Source: Streptomyces nojiriensis (GTDB taxonomy: Bacteria > Actinomycetota > Actinomycetes > Streptomycetales > Streptomycetaceae). From it: 64,000 nucleotides of DNA. The translations under genes and the position numbers were made by a program. A model generated the notes under the pieces. It did not search any database. It was not told where the DNA came from and saw only the letters and a list, made by a program, of their open reading frames with translations. Positions within the stretch are counted from its first letter, which is position 1. Each line of letters opens with the position of its first letter. Below are positions 8,926-17,907 of the stretch, piece by piece. Location: the NCBI RefSeq assembly GCF_017639205.1, contig NZ_CP071139.1:2620001-2684000 (forward strand). Reading direction: 5' to 3'.

Positions 8926-10073
8926 GCGGGCATCGGGCCCTGCGGGAGGAGGGTCCATATATAACGGACATACCACCGCAATTGTCGGCCCGGATTCCGG
9001 CCGAGCAGCGGGGACCGGGGCTGGGCCGGGACGCCGTGCGGCTGCTGGTGTCCCAGGGCTGCGAGCGGGTGTCGCTGCACGCCTTCCGGGAGCTGCCGGG
9101 GCTGCTGCGGGCCGGGGACGTACTGGTGGTGAACACCTCGGCCACGCTGGCGGCCGCGGTGGACGCCCGGCTGGGCGGCGAGGACCTGGTGGTGCACTTC
9201 TCGACCCGGGGCGACAGGGGGCACCCCCGGACGAAGTCTGGGGGAGGCCGCTGGGCGGTGGAGCTGCGCGCCCCGGACGGCGGCGGGACGACCCGGCCGC
9301 GGGCCGGAGGGCCCGCCGGGGCGGTGCTGGAGCTGCCGGGCGGGCACCGCCTCACCCTGGAGGAGCCCCTGGCGGCGGGCGCGGACCGGCTCTGGTGGGC
9401 GCGCCCCTCCCCCGCGCCGGACGGGGTACCGGCGCTGCTGCGGGCGTACGGGCGGCCGATCCGGTACGCGTACACCGAGCGGGACCAGCCGATCTCGGCC
9501 TATCAGACGGTGTTCGCGGTGCCGGCCGCCGACGGGGCGGGCTCGGCGGAGATGCCGAGTGCGGGCCGGCCCTTCACGGCGGAGCTGGTGGCGCGCCTGG
9601 TGAGCCGGGGGGTGCAGTTCGCCCCGCTGGTCCTGCACACGGGGGTGGCCTCGCAGGAGGCGCACGAGCCCCCTTACCCGGAGCGGTACGAGGTGTCCGC
9701 CACGACGGCGGGCCTGGTGAACGCCGCCAGGGCCGCCGGAGGGAGGGTCATCGCGGTGGGGACCACGGCCGTACGGGCCCTGGAGTCGGCCGCGGACGCG
9801 CGGGGGCGGGTGCGCCCGGCAGCCGGGTGGACCGATCTGGTGGTGACCCCGGAGCGCGGGGTGCGGGTGGTGGACGGGCTGCTGACCGGGCTGCACGAGC
9901 CCGGGGCGTCCCATCTGCTGATGCTGGAGGCGGTCGCGGGGCGGGCCGCCGTACGGCTCGGGTATGCCGAGGCGCTGGCCCGGCTCTGCCTCTGGCACGA
10001 GTTCGGGGACGTCCATCTGCTACTCAAGGATGAGAACCGTGACCATATGCATTGCGACAGCAACTCACGGTAA
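8922..10073 (+). CDS. queA: QueA-like S-adenosylmethionine:tRNA ribosyltransferase-isomerase
   Basis: A 383-residue QueA-family protein, with recognisable blocks RAGDVLVVNTSATLAAAV, RYAYTERDQPISAYQTVFA and FAPLVLHTGV, then EVSATTAGLVNAA, VIAVGTTAVRALES and MLEAVAG. QueA moves the ribosyl part of SAM to 7-aminomethyl-7-deazaguanine in tRNA to make epoxyqueuosine. The canonical block where QueA reads SMPSAGR is here EMPSAGRPFT. No other queuosine gene is in the window, so the assignment of the reaction is family-based. The GTG start overlaps the SDR stop. Confidence 0.85.
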   Translation: MSGHRALREEGPYITDIPPQLSARIPAEQRGPGLGRDAVRLLVSQGCERVSLHAFRELPGLLRAGDVLVVNTSATLAAAVDARLGGEDLVVHFSTRGDRGHPRTKSGGGRWAVELRAPDGGGTTRPRAGGPAGAVLELPGGHRLTLEEPLAAGADRLWWARPSPAPDGVPALLRAYGRPIRYAYTERDQPISAYQTVFAVPAADGAGSAEMPSAGRPFTAELVARLVSRGVQFAPLVLHTGVASQEAHEPPYPERYEVSATTAGLVNAARAAGGRVIAVGTTAVRALESAADARGRVRPAAGWTDLVVTPERGVRVVDGLLTGLHEPGASHLLMLEAVAGRAAVRLGYAEALARLCLWHEFGDVHLLLKDENRDHMHCDSNSR

Positions 10074-10172
10074 AACCGCCGCATGTCCGATGTGACCCCG
10101 CACATAGGACCCACATCACTTACGAAGCTGCCTAGTGGACGGATAAAGACCCTGTCAGTGCTGTCCCACCTA

Positions 10173-10202
10173 GCGCCGAGGCCCGAAATCGGGCCTCGGC
10201 GC
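10173..10202. terminator. Strong hairpin after the QueA-like gene
   Basis: A 14-bp perfect stem (10173-10186 with 10189-10202; GCGCCGAGGCCCGA) closes on a two-base gap, i.e. an effective four-base loop. No U-tract follows. It is probably a factor-assisted terminator of the SDR-queA operon, 100 bp past the stop. Confidence 0.6.
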
Positions 10203-10355
10203 CCGCGCGTGATCCACTAAGCGGGATCGTACGTCACACCTTTGCCACAGGATTTTGCCGCCGCTAAGAATTGCTCCCGTCGCACAGCACCGCGGATCCC
10301 CGGATCCACAAAGCGCCTTCCTGCGACTCCCGCTATTCGAAGAGGTTGCCCCGCC

Positions 10356-11036
10356 ATGTCTGCTTCCCGCACCCCCGGTCACAGTCGTCTGACGAAGGCA
10401 CACAAGCTGTCCATTGCCGGTGTCGCCACGCTGAGCGCCGCCGCCGTCGCCTTCTCCCTCGTGCCGGCCGACGCCGCCGAGGCGCAGACGGTCAACGCCG
10501 CCCCCGTCGCCTGGACCCAGGCCGTCAACGGCGCGCAGACGAAGGCGCTGCACGGAAACCTCTCCGCCCAGCAGGTCATCTCCCAGGCGAACGCGAAGGC
10601 CGCGGCCAAGATCAAGGCCGACGCCGACGCCAAGGCCAAGGCCGAGGCCGCCGCGAAGAAGGCGCGCGAGACCAAGGCGGCCGCGAGCCGTTCCGCCGCC
10701 CGCACCCCGGTGTTCGCGAACAACCTCGACGGCTGGATCAAGGAAGCCCTCTTCATCATGAAGAAGGAGGGCATTCCGGGCACCTACGCCGGGATCCACA
10801 AGAACATCATGCGCGAGTCCAGCGGTAACCCGATGGCGATCAACAACTGGGACATCAACGCCCAGAACGGCATCCCCAGCAAGGGTCTGCTCCAGGTCAT
10901 CTACCCGACCTTCAAGACGTACCACGTCAAGGGCACCAAGTTCGACCAGTACGACCCGGTCGCCAACATCGTCGCCGCCTGCAACTACGCGGCCGACCGC
11001 TACGGCTCCATGGACAACGTCAACAGCGCCTACTAG
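10356..11036 (+). CDS. Secreted transglycosylase (SLT-domain) protein
   Basis: A 226-residue exported protein: signal peptide (AHKLSIAGVATLSAAAVAFSLVPADAAEA), an Ala/Lys-rich coiled-coil linker (~residues 70-115) and a C-terminal SLT/lysozyme-like domain. The catalytic Glu sits in KNIMRESSGNPMAINNWD, and GIPSKGLLQVIYPTFKTY follows. It should cleave peptidoglycan glycan strands outside the cell. ATG 10356 is preceded by GAGG at 10342. The 282 bp upstream contain a hairpin and no gene. In Streptomyces such genes often carry c-di-AMP riboswitches; I could not recognise one here. Confidence 0.92.
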   Translation: MSASRTPGHSRLTKAHKLSIAGVATLSAAAVAFSLVPADAAEAQTVNAAPVAWTQAVNGAQTKALHGNLSAQQVISQANAKAAAKIKADADAKAKAEAAAKKARETKAAASRSAARTPVFANNLDGWIKEALFIMKKEGIPGTYAGIHKNIMRESSGNPMAINNWDINAQNGIPSKGLLQVIYPTFKTYHVKGTKFDQYDPVANIVAACNYAADRYGSMDNVNSAY

Positions 11037-11064
11037 GCCTCGGCGTACCCAAGCCCCCCCCATG

Positions 11065-11112
11065 CGCCTCAGGGCGGCACCCGGACTTCCGGATGCCGCC
11101 CTGAGGCGTTTT
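11065..11112 (+). terminator. Intrinsic terminator after the transglycosylase gene
   Basis: A 15-bp perfect stem (11065-11079 with 11094-11108; CGCCTCAGGGCGGCA) is followed by TTTT. It also faces the end of the convergent FHA-ABC gene, so it may work in both directions. Confidence 0.85.
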
Positions 11113-11165
11113 GCCGTACCTGCGGACGTGATGCCCGCGTGCGTGCGGTCGTCCCGCGCGCGGTC

Positions 11166-13697
11166 CTACTTGCCCGCGCGCATGACCTCGGGCTCGTGGC
11201 GGCGCAGCAGGCGCTGCACGGCGAAGCCGCAGGCGACGCCGATGAGCAGCAGGATGGTGATGTTCAGGCTCCACTGGCCGATCGTGGCGTCCCAGAGCGG
11301 GTCGGCGTTGGTCGGGTTCTCCGCGTCCCACGGCGGCATGAGCTTGCCGAGGTTCAGCGTGGTGCCGGCGGCGGCGATGGCCCAGCGGGACGGCATCAGC
11401 CAGGCGAACTGCTCCAGGCCCGGGGAGTCGTAGACCTGGAAGAGGATGCCGGTGAAGACGACCTGGACGATCGCGAACATGACCAGCAGCGGCATCGTCT
11501 TCTCGGCGGTCTTCACCAGCGAGGAGATCACCAGGCCGAACATCATCGAGGTGAAGCCGAGCGCGATGACCGACAGGCAGATCTCGACGGCCGGCGGCAT
11601 GATCAGGCCCTCGGCGGGCAGGTCGCGCGGGAAGAAGCCGATCGCGCAGATGATCACGCCCTGGATGGCCGTGATGACGCCGAGGACGATCACCTTCGAC
11701 ATGAGGTACGCGGACCGGTACAGGCCGGTCGCGCGTTCCCGCTCGTAGATGACCCGTTCCTTGATCAGCTCACGGACCGAGTTGGCGGCACCCGAGAAGC
11801 ACATGCCGACCGCGAGGATCAGCATGATCGTGCCGGCGTCGCCGTTGAAGCGGGACGGCGCGACGGGCGGCGCGAGGCCGAACTTCGCGGGGATCACCGT
11901 GGAGACCACGCCCAGGACCGCGGGCAGGAGCACCATCAGGGCGAGGAAGCCCACGTCCGAGGCGATCACCGAGACGTAGCGGCGCATCAGCGTGAACAGC
12001 TGCGAGCCCCAGCCCTGCGGGGTGCTCGGGCGCATCTGCTGGGCCGGCGGCATGGCGACCGACTGCGGGGCGACCGCGTCGAGGTCGGCGGCGTAGAGCT
12101 GGTAGTGCTGGGAGCCCTTCCAGCGGCCGGCCCAGTCGTAGTCGCGGTAGTTCTCGAACGCCGAGAACACGTCGGCCCACGTGCTGTAGCCGAAGAAGTT
12201 CAGCGCGTCGTCCGGCGGGCCGAAGTACGCGACCGACCCACCCGGGGCCATGACCAGCAGCTTGTCGCAGATGGCCAGCTCGGCGACCGAGTGCGTGACG
12301 ACGAGGACCGTGCGGCCGTCGTCGGCGAGGCCGCGCAGCAGCTGCATGACGTCGCGGTCCATGCCCGGGTCGAGGCCGGAGGTCGGCTCGTCCAGGAAGA
12401 TCAGCGACGGCTTGGTGAGCAGCTCCAGGGCCACGGACACGCGCTTGCGCTGACCACCGGAGAGCGCGGTGATCTTCTTGTCCTTGTGGATGTCGAGCTT
12501 GAGCTCGCGCAGCACCTCGTCGATGCGCGCGGCGCGCTCGGACTCGGCGGTGTCGCCCGGGAAGCGGAGCTTGGCCGCGTACTTGAGGGCCGTGCTGACC
12601 TTCAGCTCCTTGTGCAGGATGTCGTCCTGCGGGACCAGGCCGATGCGCTGGCGGAGCTCCGCGAACTGCTTGTACAGGTTGCGGTTGTCGTAGAGCACGT
12701 CACCCTGGTTGGCGGGCCGGTAGCCGGTCAGCGCCTTGAGCAGGGTCGACTTGCCGGAGCCCGAGGGTCCGATGACGCCGATCAGCGACTTCTCCGGGAC
12801 GCCGAAGGTGACGTCCTTGAGGATCTGCTTGCCGCCGTCGACGGTGACCGTGAGGTGGCGGGCCGAGAAGGAGACCTCGCCGGTGTCGACGAACTCCTCG
12901 AGGCGGTCGCCGACGATCCGGAACGTCGAGTGGCCGACGCCGACGATGTCGTTCGGGCCCAGCAGCGCGGTGCCGGACTTCGCCAGCGGCTGACCGTTGA
13001 CGTAGGTGCCGTTGTGGCTGCCGAGGTCGTGGATCTCGAAGCGGCCGCCGGGCATCGAGCGGAACTCGGCGTGGTGGCGCGAGACCTGGAGGTCGGAGAC
13101 CACCAGCTCGTTCTCCAGCGCACGGCCGATCCGCATGACGTGGCCCAGCGAGAGCTGGTGGAACGTCGTCGGGCTGCGGTCTCCGTAGGCCGGGGCCCCG
13201 CCCTGCGCCGGGCGGGGAGCGGCGGCGCCCTGCTGGTGCGGGAGGTGGACCTGCGGCTGCTGCGGCTGCTGCTGCGCGTGCTGCTGCTGTTCCCAGGCCT
13301 GGTGCTGGGGCTGCTGCTGCGGGGCCTGGTAGGCCGGGGCCTGCGGCTGGGCGTACGCCTGCGCCGGGGCCTGCTGTGCCACGGCCGGCTGCGGTGCGGC
13401 CGCGCCGGCGGCGCTCAGATTCAGCCGCGGGCCGTCCGTCGCGTTGCCCAGGTGGACCGGCGTGCCGGGCACGAGCTCGGTCTGCTGGACCCTGGCCCCG
13501 TGCACGTAGGTGCCGTTGGTGCTGCCGTGGTCCTCGATGCCCCAACCCCGGCCGTTCCAGGCGATGGTGGCATGCCGCCACGACACCCGGGCATCGTCGA
13601 TCACCACGTCTCCCTGGGGGTCACGCCCCAGCGAGTACGACCTGGACGGATCGAGCGTCCAGGTCCTTCCATTCAATTCCAGTACGAGTTCCGGCAC
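11166..13697 (-). CDS. Double-FHA ABC transporter (ATPase-permease fusion, Rv1747-like)
   Basis: An 843-residue fusion. FHA domain 1 (~22-85: GRDP, SWRHATI, STNGTYV) is followed by a Gln/Pro/Ala-rich linker (~100-165) and FHA domain 2 (~190-250: SRHHAEF, SHNGTYVNG). The ABC ATPase has Walker A GPSGSGKST 310-318, signature LSGGQ 412-416 and LIFLDEP 432-438. About six ABC2-type membrane helices occupy ~580-830. FHA domains bind phosphothreonine, so a Ser/Thr kinase probably regulates transport, as for mycobacterial Rv1747. The cargo is unknown (lipid or glycan export is likely). The ATG start gives FHA1 at the N-terminus. Confidence 0.93.
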   Translation of the reverse strand: MPELVLELNGRTWTLDPSRSYSLGRDPQGDVVIDDARVSWRHATIAWNGRGWGIEDHGSTNGTYVHGARVQQTELVPGTPVHLGNATDGPRLNLSAAGAAAPQPAVAQQAPAQAYAQPQAPAYQAPQQQPQHQAWEQQQHAQQQPQQPQVHLPHQQGAAAPRPAQGGAPAYGDRSPTTFHQLSLGHVMRIGRALENELVVSDLQVSRHHAEFRSMPGGRFEIHDLGSHNGTYVNGQPLAKSGTALLGPNDIVGVGHSTFRIVGDRLEEFVDTGEVSFSARHLTVTVDGGKQILKDVTFGVPEKSLIGVIGPSGSGKSTLLKALTGYRPANQGDVLYDNRNLYKQFAELRQRIGLVPQDDILHKELKVSTALKYAAKLRFPGDTAESERAARIDEVLRELKLDIHKDKKITALSGGQRKRVSVALELLTKPSLIFLDEPTSGLDPGMDRDVMQLLRGLADDGRTVLVVTHSVAELAICDKLLVMAPGGSVAYFGPPDDALNFFGYSTWADVFSAFENYRDYDWAGRWKGSQHYQLYAADLDAVAPQSVAMPPAQQMRPSTPQGWGSQLFTLMRRYVSVIASDVGFLALMVLLPAVLGVVSTVIPAKFGLAPPVAPSRFNGDAGTIMLILAVGMCFSGAANSVRELIKERVIYERERATGLYRSAYLMSKVIVLGVITAIQGVIICAIGFFPRDLPAEGLIMPPAVEICLSVIALGFTSMMFGLVISSLVKTAEKTMPLLVMFAIVQVVFTGILFQVYDSPGLEQFAWLMPSRWAIAAAGTTLNLGKLMPPWDAENPTNADPLWDATIGQWSLNITILLLIGVACGFAVQRLLRRHEPEVMRAGK

Positions 13698-13929
13698 TCC
13701 AGCCCCACTTAAGTCCCCCGAGAATCCCCCATGACGTCAGGGAGTCTAGGGATGGCGAACATCCGGGGGAACTATTTCAGGCCTACAGCCGTATGTGGAA
13801 TCCGGGCCTGGCCGGGGCGTCTACGCCTGCCCGTTGACGGGGTCGAAAGTCACCCGGAGAGTGAGATACGGGACTTCTCGCCCGGTGGTCCCGTCGCGTA
13901 CCGCTCGGTAGGCATCGGGGGTTCACCGT

Positions 13930-15471
13930 ATGCGCCGCATCCGTTGGGGGGACGTGCTGCTGTCCTCCGTCGCCACCGTGGGCTGGTCCCTGATCGCGAT
14001 GGCGGGGGTGGCCGGACTCGGGCTGCACCTGCTGGGCGCCGATGCCTCCGGCGCCGCGGAAGGCTCGCTCGGCGCGATGACGGCCGCCACGGTGGTCCTC
14101 GCGGTCGGTGGAACCGTGACCCCCTCGGGTGACGTCTCGGTCCTCGGAGTCACCGGTGCGGGCGCCGAAAGCTCCCTGGACGTCATGCCCTTGGGGGTGT
14201 CGCTGGCCGGGGCGCTGGTCCTGGCCTCGCTGTTCCTGCGATCCCTGCGGGCCGGGGCGGGCCACGGGGAGACGGCGGCCGGGGTGGTGGTCCTCGGCGC
14301 GCTGTTCGTGGCGACGGCGGGCGCTCTGGCGTGGGCCGGGCACGACGTGGTCACCCTCGACGGGACGCTGCCGCTGCCGAAGACCCCCGTGAAGGTCGAG
14401 ATCCCGGGGATCGGTGACATCGGCGGGCTGCTCCCGGACCGGATCGGGGACCTGATCGAGACCCGGACCCGGGTGGGGTTCTCGGTGGAGCTCGCGCCGA
14501 CGCTGCGGGGCGCGGCGCTGTGGGTGCTCGCCGTACTGGCGCTCGCGCTGCTGGTGTCGCGGCGCGGGCCGGCCGCGGCGGGCCGGCTGCGTCCGGCCGC
14601 CTCGGCGGTGGTGGCGATGCTGCTGGTCGCGGTGGCGGCCGGGTGGGCCGCGGCGGTGTGGGCGGCGCTGGGCGACGACCAGCCGCGGCGGGTGCTGGGC
14701 GGAGCGCTGCTGGGGGCGCCGAACGGGAGCTGGCTGGGGGTGCTGCTGGGGCTGTTCGTACCGGTGCGCGGCCGGGTCGCGGGGGCTCCGGCCCGGCTGC
14801 TGCCCGATCCGCTGGACGATCTGCTGGCGGTATCCGCTCGGGAGCCGGTGACGGTGGCCCGGCTCGGGGAGTACGACGAACGGGTGTGGCTGCTGGTCGC
14901 GGGGGCGGCCCTGCTGCTGCTCTACGCGGGCGTGCTGGCGGCCGTACGGACACCGGGGCGCGGGATCCTGGGGTGCGCGGCACGGCTGTCGGCCTGCACC
15001 GCGGTGGCCCTGGCGGTGCTGGTGCGGCTGACGGGGTTCTCGGCGGACACCTCGCTCGCGGTGCTGGGGGTGGACGCGGTGGACGCGGGGGTGGAGCTGC
15101 GGGGGGACGTCCCGTACGCGCTGCTGCTGGGCGCGCTCTGGGGGGCGGCGGCCGGAGCCGCGGGGGCGCTGCTGACCCGCCGGCGCCGGGCGGCCCTCCC
15201 CCGGCCGGCCGGATCGCCGGGATCCGCCCCGGGGTGGCCCGCCCCCGGGAGGCCCACGGCCGCGTACCCCGGGGCCGGACCGTACGGCGGACCTGCGCGC
15301 GGTCCGCGGCCCGGAGCGGGCGGGGAGGTGGACGGCTCCTGGGACGTGACCGTGACGGGCGTCCCGCCCTGGTCGCCCGGGCCGCCGAAACCGCCCCGCC
15401 GGGAGCCCTTCACTCCCCCGCCCCCGCCGGGAGCCCCGCCCCCGCCGAAGCCGCCGGCGCCACCGCGGTGA
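13930..15471 (+). CDS. Streptophobe family membrane protein
   Basis: A 513-residue integral membrane protein with roughly ten hydrophobic segments and a disordered Pro/Gly-rich cytoplasmic tail (last ~75 residues, ending in runs of Pro). The pattern of WGDVLLSSVATVGWSLIAMAGVAGLGLHLLGA at the N-terminus, a soluble loop (KVEIPGIGDIGGLLPDRIGDLI) and the Pro-rich tail matches what I know as the streptophobe family. That family is nearly confined to Streptomyces and its role is undefined. It is divergent from the FHA-ABC gene; the 232 bp between them contain the promoters and no gene. Confidence 0.82.
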   Translation: MRRIRWGDVLLSSVATVGWSLIAMAGVAGLGLHLLGADASGAAEGSLGAMTAATVVLAVGGTVTPSGDVSVLGVTGAGAESSLDVMPLGVSLAGALVLASLFLRSLRAGAGHGETAAGVVVLGALFVATAGALAWAGHDVVTLDGTLPLPKTPVKVEIPGIGDIGGLLPDRIGDLIETRTRVGFSVELAPTLRGAALWVLAVLALALLVSRRGPAAAGRLRPAASAVVAMLLVAVAAGWAAAVWAALGDDQPRRVLGGALLGAPNGSWLGVLLGLFVPVRGRVAGAPARLLPDPLDDLLAVSAREPVTVARLGEYDERVWLLVAGAALLLLYAGVLAAVRTPGRGILGCAARLSACTAVALAVLVRLTGFSADTSLAVLGVDAVDAGVELRGDVPYALLLGALWGAAAGAAGALLTRRRRAALPRPAGSPGSAPGWPAPGRPTAAYPGAGPYGGPARGPRPGAGGEVDGSWDVTVTGVPPWSPGPPKPPRREPFTPPPPPGAPPPPKPPAPPR

Positions 15472-15535
15472 GGCGGGCTGGGGGGGCCGCTGCGCGGAGC
15501 CGTCCCCTGCCCGCCCTTCCACCGTTCCCCGGGGC

Positions 15536-15566
15536 TCAATCGCCGGCGAGGCTGAATTCCTCGCCG
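15536..15566 (+). repeat. Dispersed intergenic motif, copy 2, with hairpin
   Basis: 15536-15555 is the second copy of the TCAAnCGCCGGCGRGGCTGA motif. It overlaps an 8-bp perfect stem (15544-15551 with 15559-15566, CGGCGAGG / CCTCGCCG). It may serve as a terminator for the streptophobe gene. Confidence 0.55.
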
Positions 15567-15642
15567 ACCACTGGGGCGCGACCGTTCAAGAGGTGGGACG
15601 GGGGTCCTGGGGGCCGGGTCGGGAAGATACGGTGAGGGCACC

Positions 15643-16842
15643 ATGAGCGCATCGCAGACCTCCGACGTCCCCACCCTCCTCGTCAAGATCTTCGGCAAGG
15701 ACCGTCCCGGGATCACCGCCGGGCTGTTCGACACCCTCGCCGCCTACTCCGTCGACGTCGTCGACATCGAGCAGGTCGTCACGCGTGGCCGCATCGTCCT
15801 GTGCGCCCTCGTCACCAAGCCCGCCGGCGGAGCCGAGGGCGACCTGCGGGCCACCGTCCACAGCTGGGCCGAATCCCTCAAGATGCAGGCCGAGATCCTC
15901 TCCGGTACCGGTGACAACCGGCCGCGCGGCAGCGGCCGCTCGCATGTCACCGTGCTCGGGCACCCGCTCACCGCCGAGTCCACCGCCGCGATCGCCGCCC
16001 GGATCACCGAGACCGGCGGCAACATCGACCGTATCTTCCGGCTCGCCAAGTACCCCGTGACGGCAGTGGAGTTCGCCGTCTCCGGTGTCGAGACCGAGCC
16101 GCTGCGCACCGCGCTGGCCACCGCTTCCGCGCACATCGGCGTGGACGTGGCCGTGATCTCGGCCGGGCTGCACCGCCGGGCCCAGCGCCTGGTCGTCATG
16201 GACGTGGACTCGACCCTCATCCAGGACGAGGTCATCGAGCTGTTCGCGGCGCACGCCGGGTGCGAGGCCGAGGTCGCCGAGGTCACAGAGCGCGCCATGC
16301 GCGGTGAGCTGGACTTCGAGCAGTCGCTGCACGCCCGGGTGGCGCTGCTCGCGGGTCTGGACGCGTCCGTCGTGGACAAGGTCCGCGCCGAGGTGCAGCT
16401 GACCCCGGGCGCGCGGACCCTGATCCGCACGCTCAAGCGGCTCGGCTACCAGGTGGGCGTGGTCTCCGGCGGCTTCACCCAGGTGACGGACGATCTGCGG
16501 GAGCGGCTGGGGCTGGACTTCGCCTCCGCCAACACCCTGGAGATCGTCGACGGGAAGCTGACGGGCAAGGTCACGGGCGAGATCGTGGACCGGGCGGGCA
16601 AGGCCCGGCTGCTGCGCCGCTTCGCCGCGGAGGCCGACGTACCGCTGTCCCAGACGGTGGCCATCGGTGACGGGGCCAACGACCTGGACATGCTGAACGC
16701 GGCCGGGCTGGGTGTGGCCTTCAATGCCAAGCCGGTGGTCCGCGAGGCCGCGCACACCGCGGTGAACGTGCCCTTCCTCGACGCGGTGCTGTATCTGCTC
16801 GGCATCACCCGCGAGGAGATCGAGGCCGCCGACCTGGCCTGA
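15643..16842 (+). CDS. serB: Phosphoserine phosphatase SerB
   Basis: A 399-residue enzyme of the last step of serine synthesis (O-phosphoserine to serine). Two ACT-like regulatory domains (residues ~10-90 and ~100-175, first LLVKIFGKDRPGITAGLF) precede the HAD phosphatase. The catalytic motif DVDST has nucleophile D187 and acid/base D189, motif II is VVSGGFT, and motif III/IV is GDGANDLDML. The long two-ACT form is typical of actinobacteria, in which serine or other amino acids may tune activity. ATG 15643. A strong terminator follows. Confidence 0.96.
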   Translation: MSASQTSDVPTLLVKIFGKDRPGITAGLFDTLAAYSVDVVDIEQVVTRGRIVLCALVTKPAGGAEGDLRATVHSWAESLKMQAEILSGTGDNRPRGSGRSHVTVLGHPLTAESTAAIAARITETGGNIDRIFRLAKYPVTAVEFAVSGVETEPLRTALATASAHIGVDVAVISAGLHRRAQRLVVMDVDSTLIQDEVIELFAAHAGCEAEVAEVTERAMRGELDFEQSLHARVALLAGLDASVVDKVRAEVQLTPGARTLIRTLKRLGYQVGVVSGGFTQVTDDLRERLGLDFASANTLEIVDGKLTGKVTGEIVDRAGKARLLRRFAAEADVPLSQTVAIGDGANDLDMLNAAGLGVAFNAKPVVREAAHTAVNVPFLDAVLYLLGITREEIEAADLA

Positions 16843-16866
16843 CCCCCGGCCCCGACGCACGCGAAC

Positions 16867-16899
16867 GGGCCCCGGCGGCCGCATCGGCTGCCGGGGCCC
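16867..16899. terminator. Terminator between convergent serB and the SixA-type gene
   Basis: A perfect 10-bp stem (16867-16876 with 16890-16899; GGGCCCCGGC) lies between the two convergent stops. It is followed by TTCGGTG on the plus strand. Confidence 0.7.
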
Positions 16900-16921
16900 T
16901 TCGGTGTCCTGGGACCGGCGG

Positions 16922-17443
16922 TCAGAGGCCCTTGGGGGTCCAGTAGTCGAGCAGGGTGCCCACGCCGTGTTCCACTGACTTCCACGATCCGGTGAAGGAG
17001 ACCACGGCGAGGGCCGCGGTCGGGAAGCCCGTACGGGTCATACGCGTCAGGGTGTCGCCCTCCGCGCGCCCCGAGAGGGCGTCGGCGAGGGCGTGCATGC
17101 CGGGGTTGTGCCCGATGACGAGGAGGTCGGAGACCTCGTCGGAGGTCTCGTTGAGCAGGGCGATGAGCTCGCCCAGCGAGGCGTCGTAGAGCCTCTCCTC
17201 GTAGTGGGTCTTCGGCCGGTGCGGCATCTCCTGGACGGCGAGCTTCCAGGTCTCGCGGGTGCGGGCGGCGGTGGAGCACAGGGCCAGGTCGAAGACGATG
17301 CCGGTTTCGGCGAGCTTCAGACCGACGGCCGGCGCGTCCTTGCGGCCTCGTTCCGCGAGCGGGCGATCGTGGTCGGACACCTCGGGCCAGTCGGCCTTGG
17401 CGTGCCGGAGGAGGGCGATCCTGCGGGGTGTGTCGGCGCTCAT
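16922..17443 (-). CDS. SixA-type histidine phosphatase
   Basis: A 173-residue phosphatase of the histidine phosphatase superfamily: the RHG-type motif appears as LLRHAKADWP (catalytic His and Arg), with CSTAARTRETW and the second His in LLVIGHNPGMH. Small actinobacterial SixA proteins remove phosphate from histidine-phosphorylated proteins or small esters; the target here is unknown. ATG 17443. Single gene, convergent to serB. Confidence 0.9.
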   Translation of the reverse strand: MSADTPRRIALLRHAKADWPEVSDHDRPLAERGRKDAPAVGLKLAETGIVFDLALCSTAARTRETWKLAVQEMPHRPKTHYEERLYDASLGELIALLNETSDEVSDLLVIGHNPGMHALADALSGRAEGDTLTRMTRTGFPTAALAVVSFTGSWKSVEHGVGTLLDYWTPKGL

Positions 17444-17523
17444 GACTCCCAGCTTCGCATGAAACGAGGCACGGGGCGCAGGGCGTTGGGGGGCTCACGC
17501 CCTGGGGACGGGCGCGCGGGAGG

Positions 17524-17751
17524 TCAGCCGACGGCGCGCAGGAGCTGCTCGGCGACCTGGACGAGGCCCGAGACCTCGCCGGTGGCCGCGTGGGCCTCAC
17601 CGGATCCGGCGAGGAGCAGCAGCAGGAGCCCGAAGGCGAGGGCGGGCAGGGCCAGTGCCCACCAGTGCAGCCGGGTGCTCGCGCCGGTGGCGCGGGCGCG
17701 GGGGCGGGAGGGGCCCGGCGTGAGGGGGCCGATGTGTGTGGGGGCCGACAT
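17524..17751 (-). CDS. Small single-span membrane protein
   Basis: A 75-residue protein with a basic N-terminus, one clear transmembrane helix (WWALALPALAFGLLLLLLAGSG) and a short extracytoplasmic helix (EVSGLVQVAEQLLRAVG). Start ATG 17751 is preceded by GGAGGCGGCC; the longer frame to 17835 lacks a ribosome site. No recognised family. The composition of the C-terminal tail suggests a membrane-anchored amphipathic helix. Confidence 0.7.
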   Translation of the reverse strand: MSAPTHIGPLTPGPSRPRARATGASTRLHWWALALPALAFGLLLLLLAGSGEAHAATGEVSGLVQVAEQLLRAVG

Positions 17752-17907
17752 GGCCGCCTCCGTGGGTGTGGACCGGACTGACTCGCTGCCTGCGAATCTA
17801 TGGATCCGGGGCGGTGGTTCCCATCCGGGACACACCCCACTCCACCCTGAACCTGGCCCCCTAGGGGAAGTGGGGTTACCCCCACCCCCCGCCCCGGAGG
17901 GCCGGGA

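Noticed and set aside
6828..10016. 1062-codon minus-strand open frame across the kinase, SDR and QueA region
   Set aside because: Only 6828-7976 is the histidine kinase; the rest is antisense to well-supported genes and stays open because of high GC.
10074..10355. Possible c-di-AMP (ydaO) riboswitch upstream of the transglycosylase
   Set aside because: Such switches occur before related genes, but I could not find the conserved core blocks; only a strong hairpin is clear.
12388..13697. Long plus-strand frame opposite the FHA-ABC gene (11139-13712)
   Set aside because: No start site or domain; antisense to a protein with every motif intact.
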